Shown in pieces: positions 28,067 to 36,000 of a stretch of 64,000 nt of DNA. The stretch spans positions 62,001 to 126,000 of the forward strand of contig JAFWOU010000011.1 in NCBI GenBank assembly GCA_017509715.1, in the 5' to 3' direction. The position numbers and the translations under genes are program-made. The stretch's first letter is position 1, and each line of letters starts with the position of its first letter. A model generated the notes under the pieces. The model did not search any database and had not been told where the DNA came from. It saw only the letters and a list, made by a program, of their open reading frames with translations. The stretch is from Paludibacteraceae bacterium (lineage in GTDB: Bacteria > Bacteroidota > Bacteroidia > Bacteroidales > Paludibacteraceae).

Positions 28067-28935
28067 TATCGAATGTGTGACCGGAACTCGTTCGGCGTGA
28101 TGCCGGTATGACGCTTGAAGAAACGGCAGAAGGACGGCGAATCAGCATAGCCGAGATGGTAACTGATCTGCTGCACCGATAAATCCGGGCGGGTGGAAAG
28201 CAGATTCTTGGCCTGCGTAGCCAAATACTGCTCGATATAATCGCTGGCGGAGATCCCTATCATGTCTTTGATAATCACCGAGAAATGGCGCGTCGTAAGA
28301 TGCGCCTTTTCGGCATAAAATGCTACCTCGTGCTGCTCCCTATAGTTCGCTGCGAGCAGGTTGCAGAATGTATTGAATATAGAACGATTTCGGTTGTTAG
28401 CCCTTTCTTCTTCGTCTATCTCACGTCTGCAAGCATCCAGCATTTCTACCATTATATCGGTCTGCGCCATAAGCATATCATGACGATGCGGATAACGGGA
28501 AACAGACGTATTGCTGATAAGATCCAACATATCTACCGCTTTCATATATTGCGCCATTTCTTCCTCCGTTAACAAGCATGCAGGTGTTTCGTGAAATTTA
28601 TTACGGTCATGTGTCATCCTCCTTTGGGTCATTTCTTGTTCAAAAGCCAACGAGTGCATAATAACCGTTATGGTATAATCCGGACTGCTTTCAATAGGAT
28701 GGATAATATGGTTAGGAAGAATCATTGCTACCTCATTTTCTCGAAAGCGGATCTCCTGCATATCATACAATGCCCGGGATGAACCGGCATGACAGATAAA
28801 AATCATCAGGTATGGCGAGATGATATCCTGCCCGTAAACAGGAAAACTATGAATGTCTCGCAGCACAATCATTTCTGACTTTTCAATCATGCGTAGCGCT
28901 TCTTCAAATTTCTGCTTTGTTTCCATAATCATCAT
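28063..28935 (-). CDS. AraC-family transcriptional regulator
   Basis: The 290-residue protein has an N-terminal cupin-like sensor region and a C-terminal pair of helix-turn-helix units (about the last 100 residues) ending with the AraC signature ISYHLGYADSPSFCRFFKRHTGITPNEFR. The start is set by a promoter at 28944-28974; of the clustered ATGs, 28935 is taken, though 28926 is equally possible and would leave a leader of about ten bases. It is convergent with the TonB receptor and faces away from the VTC operon, so its target is not obvious. Likely a regulator of uptake or efflux of a small ligand. Confidence 0.87.
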   Translation of the reverse strand: MMIMETKQKFEEALRMIEKSEMIVLRDIHSFPVYGQDIISPYLMIFICHAGSSRALYDMQEIRFRENEVAMILPNHIIHPIESSPDYTITVIMHSLAFEQEMTQRRMTHDRNKFHETPACLLTEEEMAQYMKAVDMLDLISNTSVSRYPHRHDMLMAQTDIMVEMLDACRREIDEEERANNRNRSIFNTFCNLLAANYREQHEVAFYAEKAHLTTRHFSVIIKDMIGISASDYIEQYLATQAKNLLSTRPDLSVQQISYHLGYADSPSFCRFFKRHTGITPNEFRSHIRY

Positions 28936-28943
28936 TTTGGGCA

Positions 28944-28974
28944 CAAAATTACAATAAAAAAATGACATATACAA
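28944..28974 (-). promoter_or_regulatory. promoter of the AraC gene
   Basis: Read on the minus strand: TTG at 28974-28972, 20 bp, then TAATTTTG at 28951-28944. This is the standard spacing seen throughout the window and rules out the upstream in-frame ATG at 28986. Confidence 0.75.
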
Positions 28975-29013
28975 GCGTTTTTTCACAAAAATCGTACTTT
29001 TGGCTAATAACTA

Positions 29014-29058
29014 CCCATAAATAGGTAATGCGTGTATGCGCGAAAAGCAGTAATTTTG
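29014..29058 (+). promoter_or_regulatory. promoter of the VTC operon with a CCCATAAATAGG element
   Basis: The -7 box TAATTTTG lies at 29051-29058, 17 bp before the ATG. The -33 position reads ATG rather than TTG. Immediately upstream, CCCATAAATAGG (29014-29025) is the reverse complement of the near-palindrome found at 50281 and in a similar form at 24556. This suggests a regulated promoter. Confidence 0.5.
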
Positions 29059-29074
29059 CAGCGAGAATTTATAT

Positions 29075-29884
29075 ATGCAGAAGATAGCCCACATATTGAA
29101 ATCCTTTGAGCCGATTAGTCTGGCGCAGATGGAGAGCGTGAAACTCATGAACCGTATCGACACTAAATACGCGGTGCCGAGGTCGGTGCTGCCGCTCATT
29201 CTGGAGGCTGCCAAAGTGGATTACTATATACAGGAGATAGACGGCAAACGGATTGCGACGTACGACACGATGTACTACGACACCGACACGCTCGATATGT
29301 ACGTTCGCCATCACGACCGCCAACTCGTGCGTCAGAAGATACGCGTACGCCAGTATGTGGATAGCAACCTGACATTCTTGGAGATCAAGCGCAAAAACAA
29401 CAAAGGGCGTACGAGCAAGAAACGTATCGTGGTGCCGGGCTTCAATATCACCGCCGACACGCCGAGTGTGCTCAAGCATAAGCGCAAGGAGGACGAAGCC
29501 GTAACCGTAGCGGGTTTTATCGATGCCAAGAGTCGGTACGAATGGAGTGAGATCACGCCGCACCTTTGGACCAAGTTTCGCCGTATCACGCTGGTCAACC
29601 GCGCCAAGACCGAACGGCTGACTATCGACATGGACCTCGTTTGGGACAATGTGGTGAGTGGCGAGAAAAAGACGTTCAGTGACCTTGTTATTATTGAGTT
29701 GAAGCGCGACGGCAATGTGCCTTCCAGGATGACGCATATCATGCTCGACCACCGTATCCACCCTCTCAAGATCAGTAAGTACTGCATCGGCACGGCCCTC
29801 ACCACGCCGGATATAAAGAAAAACCGGTTTAAATCCAAAATTCGTAAAATTGAAAAAATGTTACATAGTTATGACCCAAGTTGA
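29075..29884 (+). CDS. VTC-domain polyphosphate polymerase family protein
   Basis: A 269-residue stand-alone VTC domain (a triphosphate-tunnel fold): RIDTKYAVP near the N-terminus, basic strand pairs such as RQKIRVRQYV and FLEIKRKNNKGRTSKKR, and an acidic strand with LVIIELKRDG. Yeast Vtc4 with this fold makes polyphosphate from nucleotide; bacterial stand-alone members sit beside DUF4956 and CotH or carbohydrate-binding genes and their product is not settled. It starts a tight operon of five or six genes (29075-33347): the next gene overlaps it by 14 bases. Confidence 0.85.
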   Translation: MQKIAHILKSFEPISLAQMESVKLMNRIDTKYAVPRSVLPLILEAAKVDYYIQEIDGKRIATYDTMYYDTDTLDMYVRHHDRQLVRQKIRVRQYVDSNLTFLEIKRKNNKGRTSKKRIVVPGFNITADTPSVLKHKRKEDEAVTVAGFIDAKSRYEWSEITPHLWTKFRRITLVNRAKTERLTIDMDLVWDNVVSGEKKTFSDLVIIELKRDGNVPSRMTHIMLDHRIHPLKISKYCIGTALTTPDIKKNRFKSKIRKIEKMLHSYDPS

Positions 29885-30623
29885 TTTAGCCAACCCCACA
29901 TTGGAGTTCCTTGAGAACGACCCGGACATCGCTGCCCGTTTCGGGACGAGCGACAGTATCTCGTATCTGATGCACTCAATAGCCGATTTTTTTGGTGTGA
30001 GTGAGAACCTGATCACGATGCCACTAATGTTCCTCTTCAACCTGCTGGTGTCCTGGACGCTCATCTATTGCATCTACTATCGCTATAGCCGTCGTCGCGA
30101 CTACTACGTGCAGTTTATGCTCTTCTCCAGCGGTATGTTCCTGCTGCTGTGGCTGATGCAGATACTCGACATCCAGACGGGTTTCGTGCTCGGCCTGTTT
30201 GCCATCTTCGGTATGATTCGTTATCGTACGGAGACGGTGCCTATCCGCGAGATGAACTATATGTTCCTCATCATCGCTGTTTCGGTCATCAACTCCCTGA
30301 GCCTGAAAGCCGACGGCCTGGCATGGTATCTGTTGCTTTTTGCCAACATCCTGCTATTGGCTTTGGCATGGGGATTTGAATGGTGGAACGGCCGTAAACG
30401 TCAATCGACCAAGATCATCCTCTACGAGAAGATAGAGAACATCCGGCCGGAGAACCGTGCAGCCCTCATCGCCGACCTCGAAGAGCGCACAGGACTGCAG
30501 GTGCTCGACATCGAAATCGGACATATCGACTTCCTCCGCGACGTAGCGTATATCAAGATGACGTACCCGCTGGAGAAAGGCAAAATTACCAATAGTATCG
30601 ACCAAATAACGAAGTTTAAATAA
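29871..30623 (+). CDS. DUF4956 family membrane protein
   Basis: The 250-residue product has four hydrophobic helices between residues about 50 and 170 and a cytoplasmic C-terminal domain with IENIRPENRAALIADLEERTG. DUF4956 is the usual neighbour of VTC-domain proteins. The ATG at 29871 is used instead of a TTG at 29850; both overlap the VTC gene. The stop codon overlaps the next ATG by one base, a typical translational coupling. Confidence 0.82.
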   Translation: MTQVDLANPTLEFLENDPDIAARFGTSDSISYLMHSIADFFGVSENLITMPLMFLFNLLVSWTLIYCIYYRYSRRRDYYVQFMLFSSGMFLLLWLMQILDIQTGFVLGLFAIFGMIRYRTETVPIREMNYMFLIIAVSVINSLSLKADGLAWYLLLFANILLLALAWGFEWWNGRKRQSTKIILYEKIENIRPENRAALIADLEERTGLQVLDIEIGHIDFLRDVAYIKMTYPLEKGKITNSIDQITKFK

Positions 30624-30703
30624 TGAAAGTCGAAAGTCAAAAGTCGAAAGTCGAAAGACTTATTATCGGTCTGTGCTCTGTACTCTGTATTCTGTACTCT
30701 CCA
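30623..30703 (+). repeat. two heptamer families encoding a signal peptide
   Basis: GAAAGTC-type units (30628-30657) are followed within 15 bp by CTGTACT-type units (30671-30700). Each family has four units. The first recurs in frame at 43349-43372 and 56548-56580 and the second at 32932-32966, where it again encodes a signal peptide. Confidence 0.85.
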
Positions 30704-31483
30704 AAAGCACACGCCACCACCTACAACTCGGCGGGAGCTACCACCGAGCAGGAGGTGCAACTGCGCGTTGCCGCCGAGTTCACCAAGAAATGGAGACCGG
30801 GTGTGCAACTCTCGCTTTCCGAAGAACTCCGCTTCAACCTGTACGACCTGCAGACCGGCACCACCGCCAAAGGTGCCACCGTCAATAGCAACCTGGGCGC
30901 ATCGTTCAGCAAGTCCTATACCACGCTCTCTCTGGCCTACGCCCATCCTGAGTTCAAATACATCAAGGTGGATGCCGGCTATACCTTGCGCCTGCTGGGC
31001 AACAAGGGCTGGAGCGACCCCAACGAGTTCCTGCGCCACCGCGTTTTCTTCGGTATCAGGGGCTCATACTCGGGCCAGATTGCTAAGATATACCTGCGCG
31101 AACGTGTACTCTGCGACATGCGGACGGATAGCGTCAACCTGCTAGAGAAGAATCAGTACAACTGGTTGCTTCGCAGTCGTATCGGTTCGGAGTTCACCGT
31201 GCCCGGCAAACCCGTAAAGCCCTACCTCTGGTTGGAATTGGAGAATACGCTCAACGTACCCGTGTACCAGCGCAAGAACGGAATGCAGTACCTCAGTCAT
31301 GTGCGTACACAGGTGGGTGTAAAGTGGCGTTTGACCAAACTCAGCAGTCTGGATTTCTTCTACCGATTCCAGTACGGCTACGACCGTGACATCAATATCA
31401 CCAAGACGAAAGGCTATATCCAACTGACCGAAGAGACAACATATGTCCATGCAATCGGTGTGGCCTATGACCTTGATTTTTAA
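30623..31483 (+). CDS. DUF2490-like outer-membrane protein
   Basis: The 286-residue protein has beta-strand periodicity with Tyr/Arg-rich strands (YLRERVLCDM, FFYRFQYGYDRD) and ends in YDLDF, as outer-membrane barrels do; DUF2490 is the closest family I can name. Its signal peptide is unusual: both the basic N-region (MKVESQKSKVE) and the hydrophobic core (LCSVLCILYS) are direct translations of two different heptamer repeats. The gene is coupled to DUF4956 by a 1-base overlap, suggesting it provides the outer-membrane part of the VTC system. Confidence 0.7.
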   Translation: MKVESQKSKVERLIIGLCSVLCILYSPKAHATTYNSAGATTEQEVQLRVAAEFTKKWRPGVQLSLSEELRFNLYDLQTGTTAKGATVNSNLGASFSKSYTTLSLAYAHPEFKYIKVDAGYTLRLLGNKGWSDPNEFLRHRVFFGIRGSYSGQIAKIYLRERVLCDMRTDSVNLLEKNQYNWLLRSRIGSEFTVPGKPVKPYLWLELENTLNVPVYQRKNGMQYLSHVRTQVGVKWRLTKLSSLDFFYRFQYGYDRDINITKTKGYIQLTEETTYVHAIGVAYDLDF

Positions 31484-31495
31484 TTCGTAACGATT

Positions 31496-32878
31496 ATGAA
31501 AAAGAAACTCTTTTATCTTTTGATGATAAGCTGTGTGGCTTGCCTCCAAGTAGGGTGCAACTACAATGAAGATGTGGTGCTGAATAACGCCACCTCCGGT
31601 ACGTCTGTCGGTGATGATGAAGGCGATCTGGTCGAGAATCAATCGTGGACCTCGTCGCTGGATATCGTCTGGAACGGCAGTTCGGCTACCGTCTCCGGCT
31701 CGGTGGATGGTGTGGCTGTGACCAATAGCAACGGGTATGTTACCGTCACCTCCACCGTGGACGGCGTGGTATATAACCTTAGCGGTTCGGGTTCGGGACA
31801 ACTCTGCATCTACAGCGATTATGCGTTCCAACTGGCATTGCAAGGTCTGACCCTCAGCTGCACGAACGGACCCGCTATCAACAACCAGAGCAATAAGACC
31901 TGCTACGTTGTTGTCAGCAGTACCAACACGCTCAGCGACGGCAGTTCGTATGCCTCTTCTTCCGAAGACCGCAAGGCGGCTTTCTTCAGCGAAGGACAGA
32001 TCTGCTTCTCCGGCACGGGTACGCTGAACATCACCGGCAACTACCAGCATGCGCTTGCTTCCGACGATTATATCCGCCTGTGTACCGGCATGACCGCAAC
32101 CCTCAACCTCACCGCCAAGGTGAATGACGGCATGCATGCCAACGATGGTATCCTCATCGAAGCCGGCACACTCACCGTTAACGCAAAAGATGAATGTATC
32201 CGTACAGACGAAGAAGGTGCGATTCAAATCACCGGCGGTACCATCACGGCCATCAGTCAGAGCGAGGCCATCGAGAGCAAGGGCACGCTGACCATCTCGG
32301 GCGGACAGGTCTATGCGCAAGGTAGCGACGATGCCATCAACTCCGGTGGCGACCTGACTATCAGCGGCGGTTGCGTCATGGCATATTCCACCGGAAACGA
32401 CGGTATCGATGCCAACGGAAACTGTTATATCCAGGGTGGTCTGGTCTATGCCATCGGTGCCAATTCGCCCGAGCTAGCCATCGATGCCAATAGCGAGCAG
32501 CAGAAGCAACTCTATGTTACTGGCGGCACATTGGTAGCTATCGGCGGTCTCGAATCGGGTGCCAGCCTCTCGCAGACCTGCTACTCGGCTTCCTCTTGGA
32601 GCAAGAGTACCTGGTATGCGTTGACGGTAGGCAGCGATGTATTCGCTTTCCGTACACCGAGCAGCGGTGGTTCAACCCTTGTGGTGTCCGGTGCCTCTAC
32701 ACCCACACTTGCTTCTGGCGTCACTGCTTCCGGTACGGCCATATTCAACGGCATGGGATATTATCCTGCTTCTGTCAGCGGCGGCTCGTCTGTCACGCTC
32801 TCTACCTATAGCGGCGGTAATAGCGGTGGCGGCCCTGGTGGCGGTGGCAATCCCGGTGGCGGTGGACCGGGACATTAA
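31496..32878 (+). CDS. carbohydrate-binding beta-helix lipoprotein (DUF4353/Cthe_2159-like)
   Basis: The 460-residue product has a signal sequence ending in a loose lipobox (CLQVGC) and long right-handed parallel beta-helix repeats with phrases such as TLTISGGQVYAQGSDDAIN, DLTISGGCVMAY and AIESKG. The characterised relative Cthe_2159 binds cellulose and acidic sugars. The C-terminus is a Gly/Pro-rich tail (GGGPGGGGNPGGGGPG). It lies 13 bp after the barrel gene in the VTC operon. The CotH kinase-like protein that often joins these families is not present in the window. Confidence 0.82.
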   Translation: MKKKLFYLLMISCVACLQVGCNYNEDVVLNNATSGTSVGDDEGDLVENQSWTSSLDIVWNGSSATVSGSVDGVAVTNSNGYVTVTSTVDGVVYNLSGSGSGQLCIYSDYAFQLALQGLTLSCTNGPAINNQSNKTCYVVVSSTNTLSDGSSYASSSEDRKAAFFSEGQICFSGTGTLNITGNYQHALASDDYIRLCTGMTATLNLTAKVNDGMHANDGILIEAGTLTVNAKDECIRTDEEGAIQITGGTITAISQSEAIESKGTLTISGGQVYAQGSDDAINSGGDLTISGGCVMAYSTGNDGIDANGNCYIQGGLVYAIGANSPELAIDANSEQQKQLYVTGGTLVAIGGLESGASLSQTCYSASSWSKSTWYALTVGSDVFAFRTPSSGGSTLVVSGASTPTLASGVTASGTAIFNGMGYYPASVSGGSSVTLSTYSGGNSGGGPGGGGNPGGGGPGH

Positions 32879-32909
32879 GAAAGGTTTAATAATTTAAAGT
32901 GATTAGTTT

Positions 32910-33347
32910 ATGAAACGCTTATTTAGTATATCAGTCTGTACTCTGTTCGCTGTTCTCTGTATTCCAATGATGGCGCAGAGCATGCTCACTCCTGAGCAAC
33001 TGGCCAAACGGGAGCGCCACAAAAACCTTACGGTCAAGGAGTGGAATACCGACAGCAAGACCAAAACGCGTTGGCTGGACCACGTCAAAGTATATGACAA
33101 ACAAGGACGTTGCATCGAGGAGATCGAGTACGCCTCCTACGGTCAGAAGAGTCGAGTGACCTACAAGTATGATGATGTCACCGGTAAGGTCAGCGAAGAG
33201 GTAGAGTACAACGACCGAAACCGTGTCACGCGCATCAAGAAGTACGAATGGAACGCCGACGGCACCAAAGCCAAACAATATAACTACCTACCGAACGGTA
33301 AACTTTTTTCCGTCAAGGTGTACGAATACATCTTCTCGGATAAATAA
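32910..33347 (+). CDS. small secreted protein of the VTC operon, unknown
   Basis: 145 residues: a signal peptide (MKRLFSISVCTLFAVLCIPMMAQ, its core encoded by CTGTACT heptamers), then a charged mature part made of repeating strands such as VTYKYDDVTGKVSEEVEYN and RIKKYEWNADGTKAKQYNY. These resemble the short beta-hairpin repeats of MORN/YD-type proteins, but I recognise no named family. It follows the beta-helix protein by 31 bp and probably ends the operon. Confidence 0.65.
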   Translation: MKRLFSISVCTLFAVLCIPMMAQSMLTPEQLAKRERHKNLTVKEWNTDSKTKTRWLDHVKVYDKQGRCIEEIEYASYGQKSRVTYKYDDVTGKVSEEVEYNDRNRVTRIKKYEWNADGTKAKQYNYLPNGKLFSVKVYEYIFSDK

Positions 33348-33496
33348 TGATGGATATCTCCGCCTTGTCCGTCACAGACATGACGCTGCGTGTGCAAGAC
33401 AACAGCCTGTCGGTAACCAACGCCGGCGGCACAGTCACCGGCGGCACGAATGTCACGCTCTCCAACTATTCCTCCGGCGGAGGTATGGGATGGTAA
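33347..33496 (+). pseudogene. C-terminal fragment of a second carbohydrate-binding protein
   Basis: An open frame of 49 codons starts in the stop of the previous gene. Its second half (GGTVTGGTNVTLSNYSSGGGMGW in pieces: GGTVTGGT, VTLSNYSSGGG) resembles the tail of the 31496 protein (SVSGGSSVTLSTYSGG). It has no signal peptide and no beta-helix. I read it as the remnant of a duplicated copy; it could still be translated by coupling. Confidence 0.5.
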
Positions 33497-33512
33497 ATCG
33501 CTGTTTTTTACT

Positions 33513-33560
33513 AAAAATCCCGCATGTGCTTGCATATGTGGGATTTTTTTTGTACTTTTG
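33513..33560 (+). promoter_or_regulatory. stem-loop terminator merged with a promoter
   Basis: Arms AAAAATCCCGCATGTG and CATATGTGGGATTTTT pair with two G-T wobbles. TTG at 33530-33532 is in the loop; after 20 bp, past the T tract, comes TACTTTTG (33553-33560). No clear gene follows before the second promoter at 33645-33675, so its start function may be unused or produce a leader RNA. Confidence 0.7.
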
Positions 33561-33644
33561 CGACGCTCAACGCAAACTTTCTCTTCATGTATCCGCTCTA
33601 TCTTGGCGTTTTTTGCCTTTTTCGTTCAAAAATGCACTTTTCTC

Positions 33645-33675
33645 TTGCGTATCTCAAAAAAAATCTGTAACTTTG
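33645..33675 (+). promoter_or_regulatory. promoter of the DUF3791-DUF3990 module
   Basis: TTG (33645-33647), 20 bp, TAACTTTG (33668-33675), then ATG at 33704. The core (TTGCGTATCTCAAAAAAA, then GTAAYTTTGCAGC) is nearly the same as the promoter at 61306-61336. Confidence 0.75.
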
Positions 33676-33703
33676 CAGCCAAAAGTTGCAAAGGTTATTG
33701 ATT

Positions 33704-33928
33704 ATGGCTCGTGAAGAGAGAAATATTATCGGTTATACCATCGCCCTTGTGAGTGAGTTTGCGAACCATTTCGGTGTGGAACCGCGTCAGGCGTACGCGT
33801 ACATGAAACGTTATAAAGGAATGGAACATTTGCAACAGCACTATGCTATTCTGCATACGCAATCATTCCCTGATACAGTCGAAGCGCTGGCACAAGTATG
33901 CGCACATAACGGAGGAGGTCTGAGATGA
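33704..33928 (+). CDS. DUF3791 family small protein, probable antitoxin-type partner
   Basis: The 74-residue product contains the DUF3791 pattern: a helix with FANHFGVEPRQAYAYMKRYKGMEHLQQHY and a conserved His (YAILHTQSF). The ATG at 33704 is used, because an earlier in-frame start would lie inside the promoter. It overlaps the DUF3990 gene by 4 bases (ATGA), a coupling typical of toxin-antitoxin pairs. That the pair is a toxin-antitoxin system is inferred from layout and family co-occurrence. Confidence 0.78.
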   Translation: MAREERNIIGYTIALVSEFANHFGVEPRQAYAYMKRYKGMEHLQQHYAILHTQSFPDTVEALAQVCAHNGGGLR

Positions 33929-34404
33929 AACTATACCATGGTTCCAATGTTCCGGTGAATGTACCCGACTTACAGCACTCAAAGCCGTATAAAGACTTTG
34001 GTAAAGGCTTCTATCTGTCTGCTGATCGCAAACAGGCTGTTGGAATGGGAGAGCAGAAACTTAGTCAGATAAAGCAAGGTAGCGTGTACGTCTCTACTTT
34101 CCTTTTTGATGAGTCGGTCATGACTTCCGGCGAATTGAAGGTAAAGATCTTCGATGATTATAGTGAGGAATGGGTGAACTTCATTCTTGCGAATCGCAGT
34201 TACGAGCACAAGCAACCTGTTCACGACTACGATATCGTCTATGGTCCGATAGCCGACGATGGCGTGACGTATCAGTTACGTCGGTACGAAGGAGGCGTGA
34301 TATCGTTAGAGAGACTGATAGCAGAATTACGTTATCCGAAAGGAATAACGTTCCAGTATTTCTTTGGAACCGAACGTGCTTTAAAATACTTAAAACGGAT
34401 CTAA
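33925..34404 (+). CDS. DUF3990 family ADP-ribosyltransferase-like protein
   Basis: The 159-residue protein starts LYHGSNVPV and continues with DFGKGFYLSADRKQA and DYDIVYGPIADDGV, the three conserved blocks of DUF3990. The His of YHGS and Tyr of GFYLS match the NAD-contacting positions of the ADP-ribosyltransferase fold; a Glu near the C-terminal third could complete the site but I cannot assign it. A role modifying a host target or acting as a toxin held by the neighbouring small proteins is an inference. Confidence 0.78.
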   Translation: MKLYHGSNVPVNVPDLQHSKPYKDFGKGFYLSADRKQAVGMGEQKLSQIKQGSVYVSTFLFDESVMTSGELKVKIFDDYSEEWVNFILANRSYEHKQPVHDYDIVYGPIADDGVTYQLRRYEGGVISLERLIAELRYPKGITFQYFFGTERALKYLKRI

Positions 34405-34405
34405 T

Positions 34406-34636
34406 ATGGCTTTGACGAAACAGCAAATACAACTCATGAAGGATGACCTCTGCACGGAATTAGCAGGGTATCTTGTGGACGATTACCATTATGATCCGCA
34501 ACAAGCAATAGATGTGCTTTATACGTCTGAGACATTTGAACGCCTGCAAGATAACGCTACAGGCTTGTACTACCAAAGTCCCGGCTACGTTTATTCCTTC
34601 CTTCAAAACGAACTTACCACCGCAAAGGTGATATAA
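34406..34636 (+). CDS. small third gene of the DUF3990 module
   Basis: The 76-residue protein starts one base after the DUF3990 stop. It has the helical block YDPQQAIDVLYTSETFERLQD followed by TGLYYQSPGYVYSFLQNEL. This pattern is a common partner of DUF3990 and is distantly like the DUF3791 protein upstream. It may be a second antitoxin-type partner; no DNA-binding motif was seen. Confidence 0.7.
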   Translation: MALTKQQIQLMKDDLCTELAGYLVDDYHYDPQQAIDVLYTSETFERLQDNATGLYYQSPGYVYSFLQNELTTAKVI

Positions 34637-34700
34637 TAACCGTCCCATCCCTGATTTTTTCGTACCTTCGACCAACTACCCTAAAGGGACCCTTCGAATC

Positions 34701-34731
34701 TTGTACATTTCAAATATTTGTTGTACCTTTG
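34701..34731 (+). promoter_or_regulatory. promoter of the 34736 gene with almost no leader
   Basis: TTG at 34701-34703, 20 bp, TACCTTTG at 34724-34731. The start ATG (34736) lies only 4 bases after the -7 box, so the transcript must be leaderless or nearly so, unless translation starts later. Confidence 0.7.
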
Positions 34732-34735
34732 CACC

Positions 34736-35854
34736 ATGAAACAATTATTATCAGATTATATATTCTCCGACCACCTCCGTTATGAGGCGCATCAGCTCAT
34801 CTATACGCCGGAAAGCGGAGAACCGATCGTCTTGGGTGGTATCCTGGGTGCCGCACTGCTATGTGCGCGTTTGCTGAATACCGAAGAGCAGAAAGAGCGA
34901 GGATTCTTCCTGAGCGAGGAACTCCATTACGAACCTTTTTTTGTGCAATATGATAACGAGGTTATCGCTGATGACTTGGGCTATATCCATGCAGAACTGG
35001 AGCAACTGGATAGCGCGTATATAGAGCTGCTTTCCAACGAAGAGGTATTCATCGATACTTTCTGCCCGAACAAACGCCAGCGGAGCATTGCGCTGGATGT
35101 GGTCGGGACCTACATGCGCCGTATAGCTACAGAACACTATGGGGAGCATATCTTTGAGTTTGTACCATGGACCACACCTTTCGCACAATGGCTTTTCAAC
35201 GCAGCCCAAGCCGAACCGCAACGCCAGCGCTTTCTCCAGATCGACTGGACCGACCCGGTACAGGTGCGTGAGTTGGCATGCTATATGGAAAAGGGTGAAC
35301 CCGACGAACCACTCTTTGTCTTTGACGGCGAAGAGGCTGCCGATATCATGGCGCGCTATTGGGATTGGCTATGGAAGACGGCCCAAAAAGAGGCGGCGCT
35401 CTACCCGGATGCAAATGTCGTCATGGCGGATTATAAGCAACTCATCCTGCGTGAGGAGACCGATTACGACTATCTCAAACCCGAGATGAAGAGCTTCTCA
35501 CCCGAAGCGCACAACCTCTTCCATAAATGGATGGTACAGTGGACGGAGTTTGTACAAGCGAAACTGCAACCTGCTGCATCGAAGCGTCCGAAAAAAGAAG
35601 AGGGACAACTATTTTTCCCCGATAATGTGCTGAAATGTCCGACCGACGACATGCAGGAGAAATACGCCGCCACACGCGAGTATATCAAGGCACGCTGTCA
35701 GTATGATAATAAATTTAAGTTTTTTAAAAAAGAATCAAAATTCGCAGAATTCTGCCGCCAACTGACGATGCTTTTCGGCTGGTATGTCGATCCTAACTCG
35801 CTCAGAAAGAGCATGAATCGCAAGCCTAAGCGAAAAACAAAAAAATATGTATAA
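34736..35854 (+). CDS. unknown cytoplasmic protein
   Basis: A 372-residue acidic protein with no signal peptide or membrane helix and a strongly basic tail (RKSMNRKPKRKTKKYV). Visible blocks include ARLLNTEEQKE, FQTLDV-like Trp/Tyr-rich stretches in the centre, and FDGEEAADIMARYWDWLW. The tail could bind nucleic acid. I recognise no family. It lies between the DUF3990 module and the DUF3987 gene, has its own promoter and is closed by a strong terminator, so it is probably a single-gene unit. Confidence 0.6.
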   Translation: MKQLLSDYIFSDHLRYEAHQLIYTPESGEPIVLGGILGAALLCARLLNTEEQKERGFFLSEELHYEPFFVQYDNEVIADDLGYIHAELEQLDSAYIELLSNEEVFIDTFCPNKRQRSIALDVVGTYMRRIATEHYGEHIFEFVPWTTPFAQWLFNAAQAEPQRQRFLQIDWTDPVQVRELACYMEKGEPDEPLFVFDGEEAADIMARYWDWLWKTAQKEAALYPDANVVMADYKQLILREETDYDYLKPEMKSFSPEAHNLFHKWMVQWTEFVQAKLQPAASKRPKKEEGQLFFPDNVLKCPTDDMQEKYAATREYIKARCQYDNKFKFFKKESKFAEFCRQLTMLFGWYVDPNSLRKSMNRKPKRKTKKYV

Positions 35855-35866
35855 ACTGCAGTTTTG

Positions 35867-35892
35867 AGGACGTCCGGGGACGTCCTTTTTTT
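35867..35892 (+). terminator. factor-independent terminator
   Basis: Perfect arms AGGACGTCC and GGACGTCCT separated by two Gs, followed by seven Ts, 12 bp after the stop of the 34736 gene. Confidence 0.85.
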
Positions 35893-35902
35893 ATATCCGC
35901 CC

Positions 35903-35933
35903 TTGAAAAAGGGCTATTTTTGTTGTATCTTTG
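35903..35933 (+). promoter_or_regulatory. promoter of the DUF3987 gene
   Basis: TTG (35903-35905), 20 bp, TATCTTTG (35926-35933). The TTG sits in the loop of a small hairpin (CCCTTGAAAAAGGG), a weaker version of the stem-loop promoters. The leader to the ATG at 36001 is about 60 bases. Confidence 0.7.
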
Positions 35934-36000
35934 CAGTCGATTTTAACAAACTCACGTCGCGCAAGCGATTATGTTTAACTTTTTTAAACCTTAATTTATT

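Noticed and set aside
33587-33670. 27-codon frame behind the stem-loop promoter at 33513
   Set aside because: Ends inside the next promoter and has a low-complexity Phe/Leu-rich translation; more likely leader sequence.
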